Shown: positions 11,803 through 11,808 of the stretch, in pieces
Position numbering within the stretch: the stretch's first letter is position 1
Layout of the letters: every line of letters starts with the position of its first letter
Assembly: GCA_964373495.1 (NCBI GenBank)
Contig: CAYJUW010000026.1
Coordinates: 1 to 11,808 of the forward strand
Direction of reading: 5' to 3'
Source: JACQMJ01 sp964373495
GTDB taxonomy: Bacteria; Patescibacteriota; Minisyncoccia; Sungbacterales; SURF-37
DNA length: 11,808 nt
Notes under the pieces: model-generated
The model's input: the letters and a program-made list of their open reading frames with translations, nothing else
Database searches by the model: none
What the model was told of the DNA's origin: nothing
Program-made: the position numbers and the translations under genes

Positions 11803-11808
11803 ATCAAA

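Noticed and set aside
11597..11803. 68-codon frame in the tail
   Set aside because: It consists largely of the repeat sequence, has no SD and gives a basic, unstructured translation with no similarity I recognise.

Overview
This is an 11.8-kb piece of a high-GC bacterial chromosome. It most resembles a Patescibacteria (CPR; Parcubacteria-like) genome. The reasons are the mix of short core genes, the scarcity of Shine-Dalgarno sites, GTG starts, a degenerate DHH-family protein directly upstream of a PilB-type ATPase, and a stand-alone four-helix-bundle (S23/Avd-like) gene. That assignment is inference from gene content and no marker phylogeny was possible. TGA is used as a genuine stop by at least four genes (four-helix-bundle protein, tsaE, DHH-like protein, pilB), so the recoded UGA=Gly code of some CPR lineages does not apply.

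Layout. Positions 1-492 carry rpsT (+) behind a possible extended -10 promoter. It converges on holA (-, 489-1406), and a perfect 38-bp palindrome serves as the shared terminator and encodes both C-termini. polA (-, 1502-4168), a four-helix-bundle gene (-, 4222-4584) and tsaE (-, 4645-5109) follow. The four-helix-bundle gene has lower GC and is bracketed by inverted AT-rich heptamer arrays, so it looks like an insert between polA and tsaE. Positions 5110-5389 hold palindromes and hairpins but no gene. A glycine-zipper lipoprotein (-, 5390-5917) is a self-contained unit with a near-consensus promoter, a leader hairpin with a strong SD, and a textbook terminator. After a 484-bp gap comes the pair of DHH-like pseudo-phosphoesterase (+, 6402-7520) and PilB/GspE ATPase (+, 7629-9293). 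A small two-helix membrane protein (-, 9484-9669) with its own terminator is next. About 400 bp of consecutive long hairpins follow, then ruvB (+, 10202-11245), another small two-helix membrane protein (+, 11342-11593) and a repeat-bearing tail with no recognised gene.

Functionally the window mixes replication and repair (HolA, PolA, RuvB), translation (S20; TsaE for tRNA t6A) and envelope or pilus functions (PilB, lipoprotein, small membrane proteins). These genes do not form one pathway.

The unusual content is between the genes. Seven intergenic stretches are built from degenerate 7-nt units in four sequence themes, often arranged as inverted arms and in several places supplying start or stop codons. 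Separately, at least three long hairpins share the terminal motif CCCYGTTAC/GTAACGGGG (6135-6264, 9937-10031, 10049-10151), next to a fourth hairpin with perfect 21-bp arms (9765-9933). These are the best candidates for an undescribed element family or structured RNAs.
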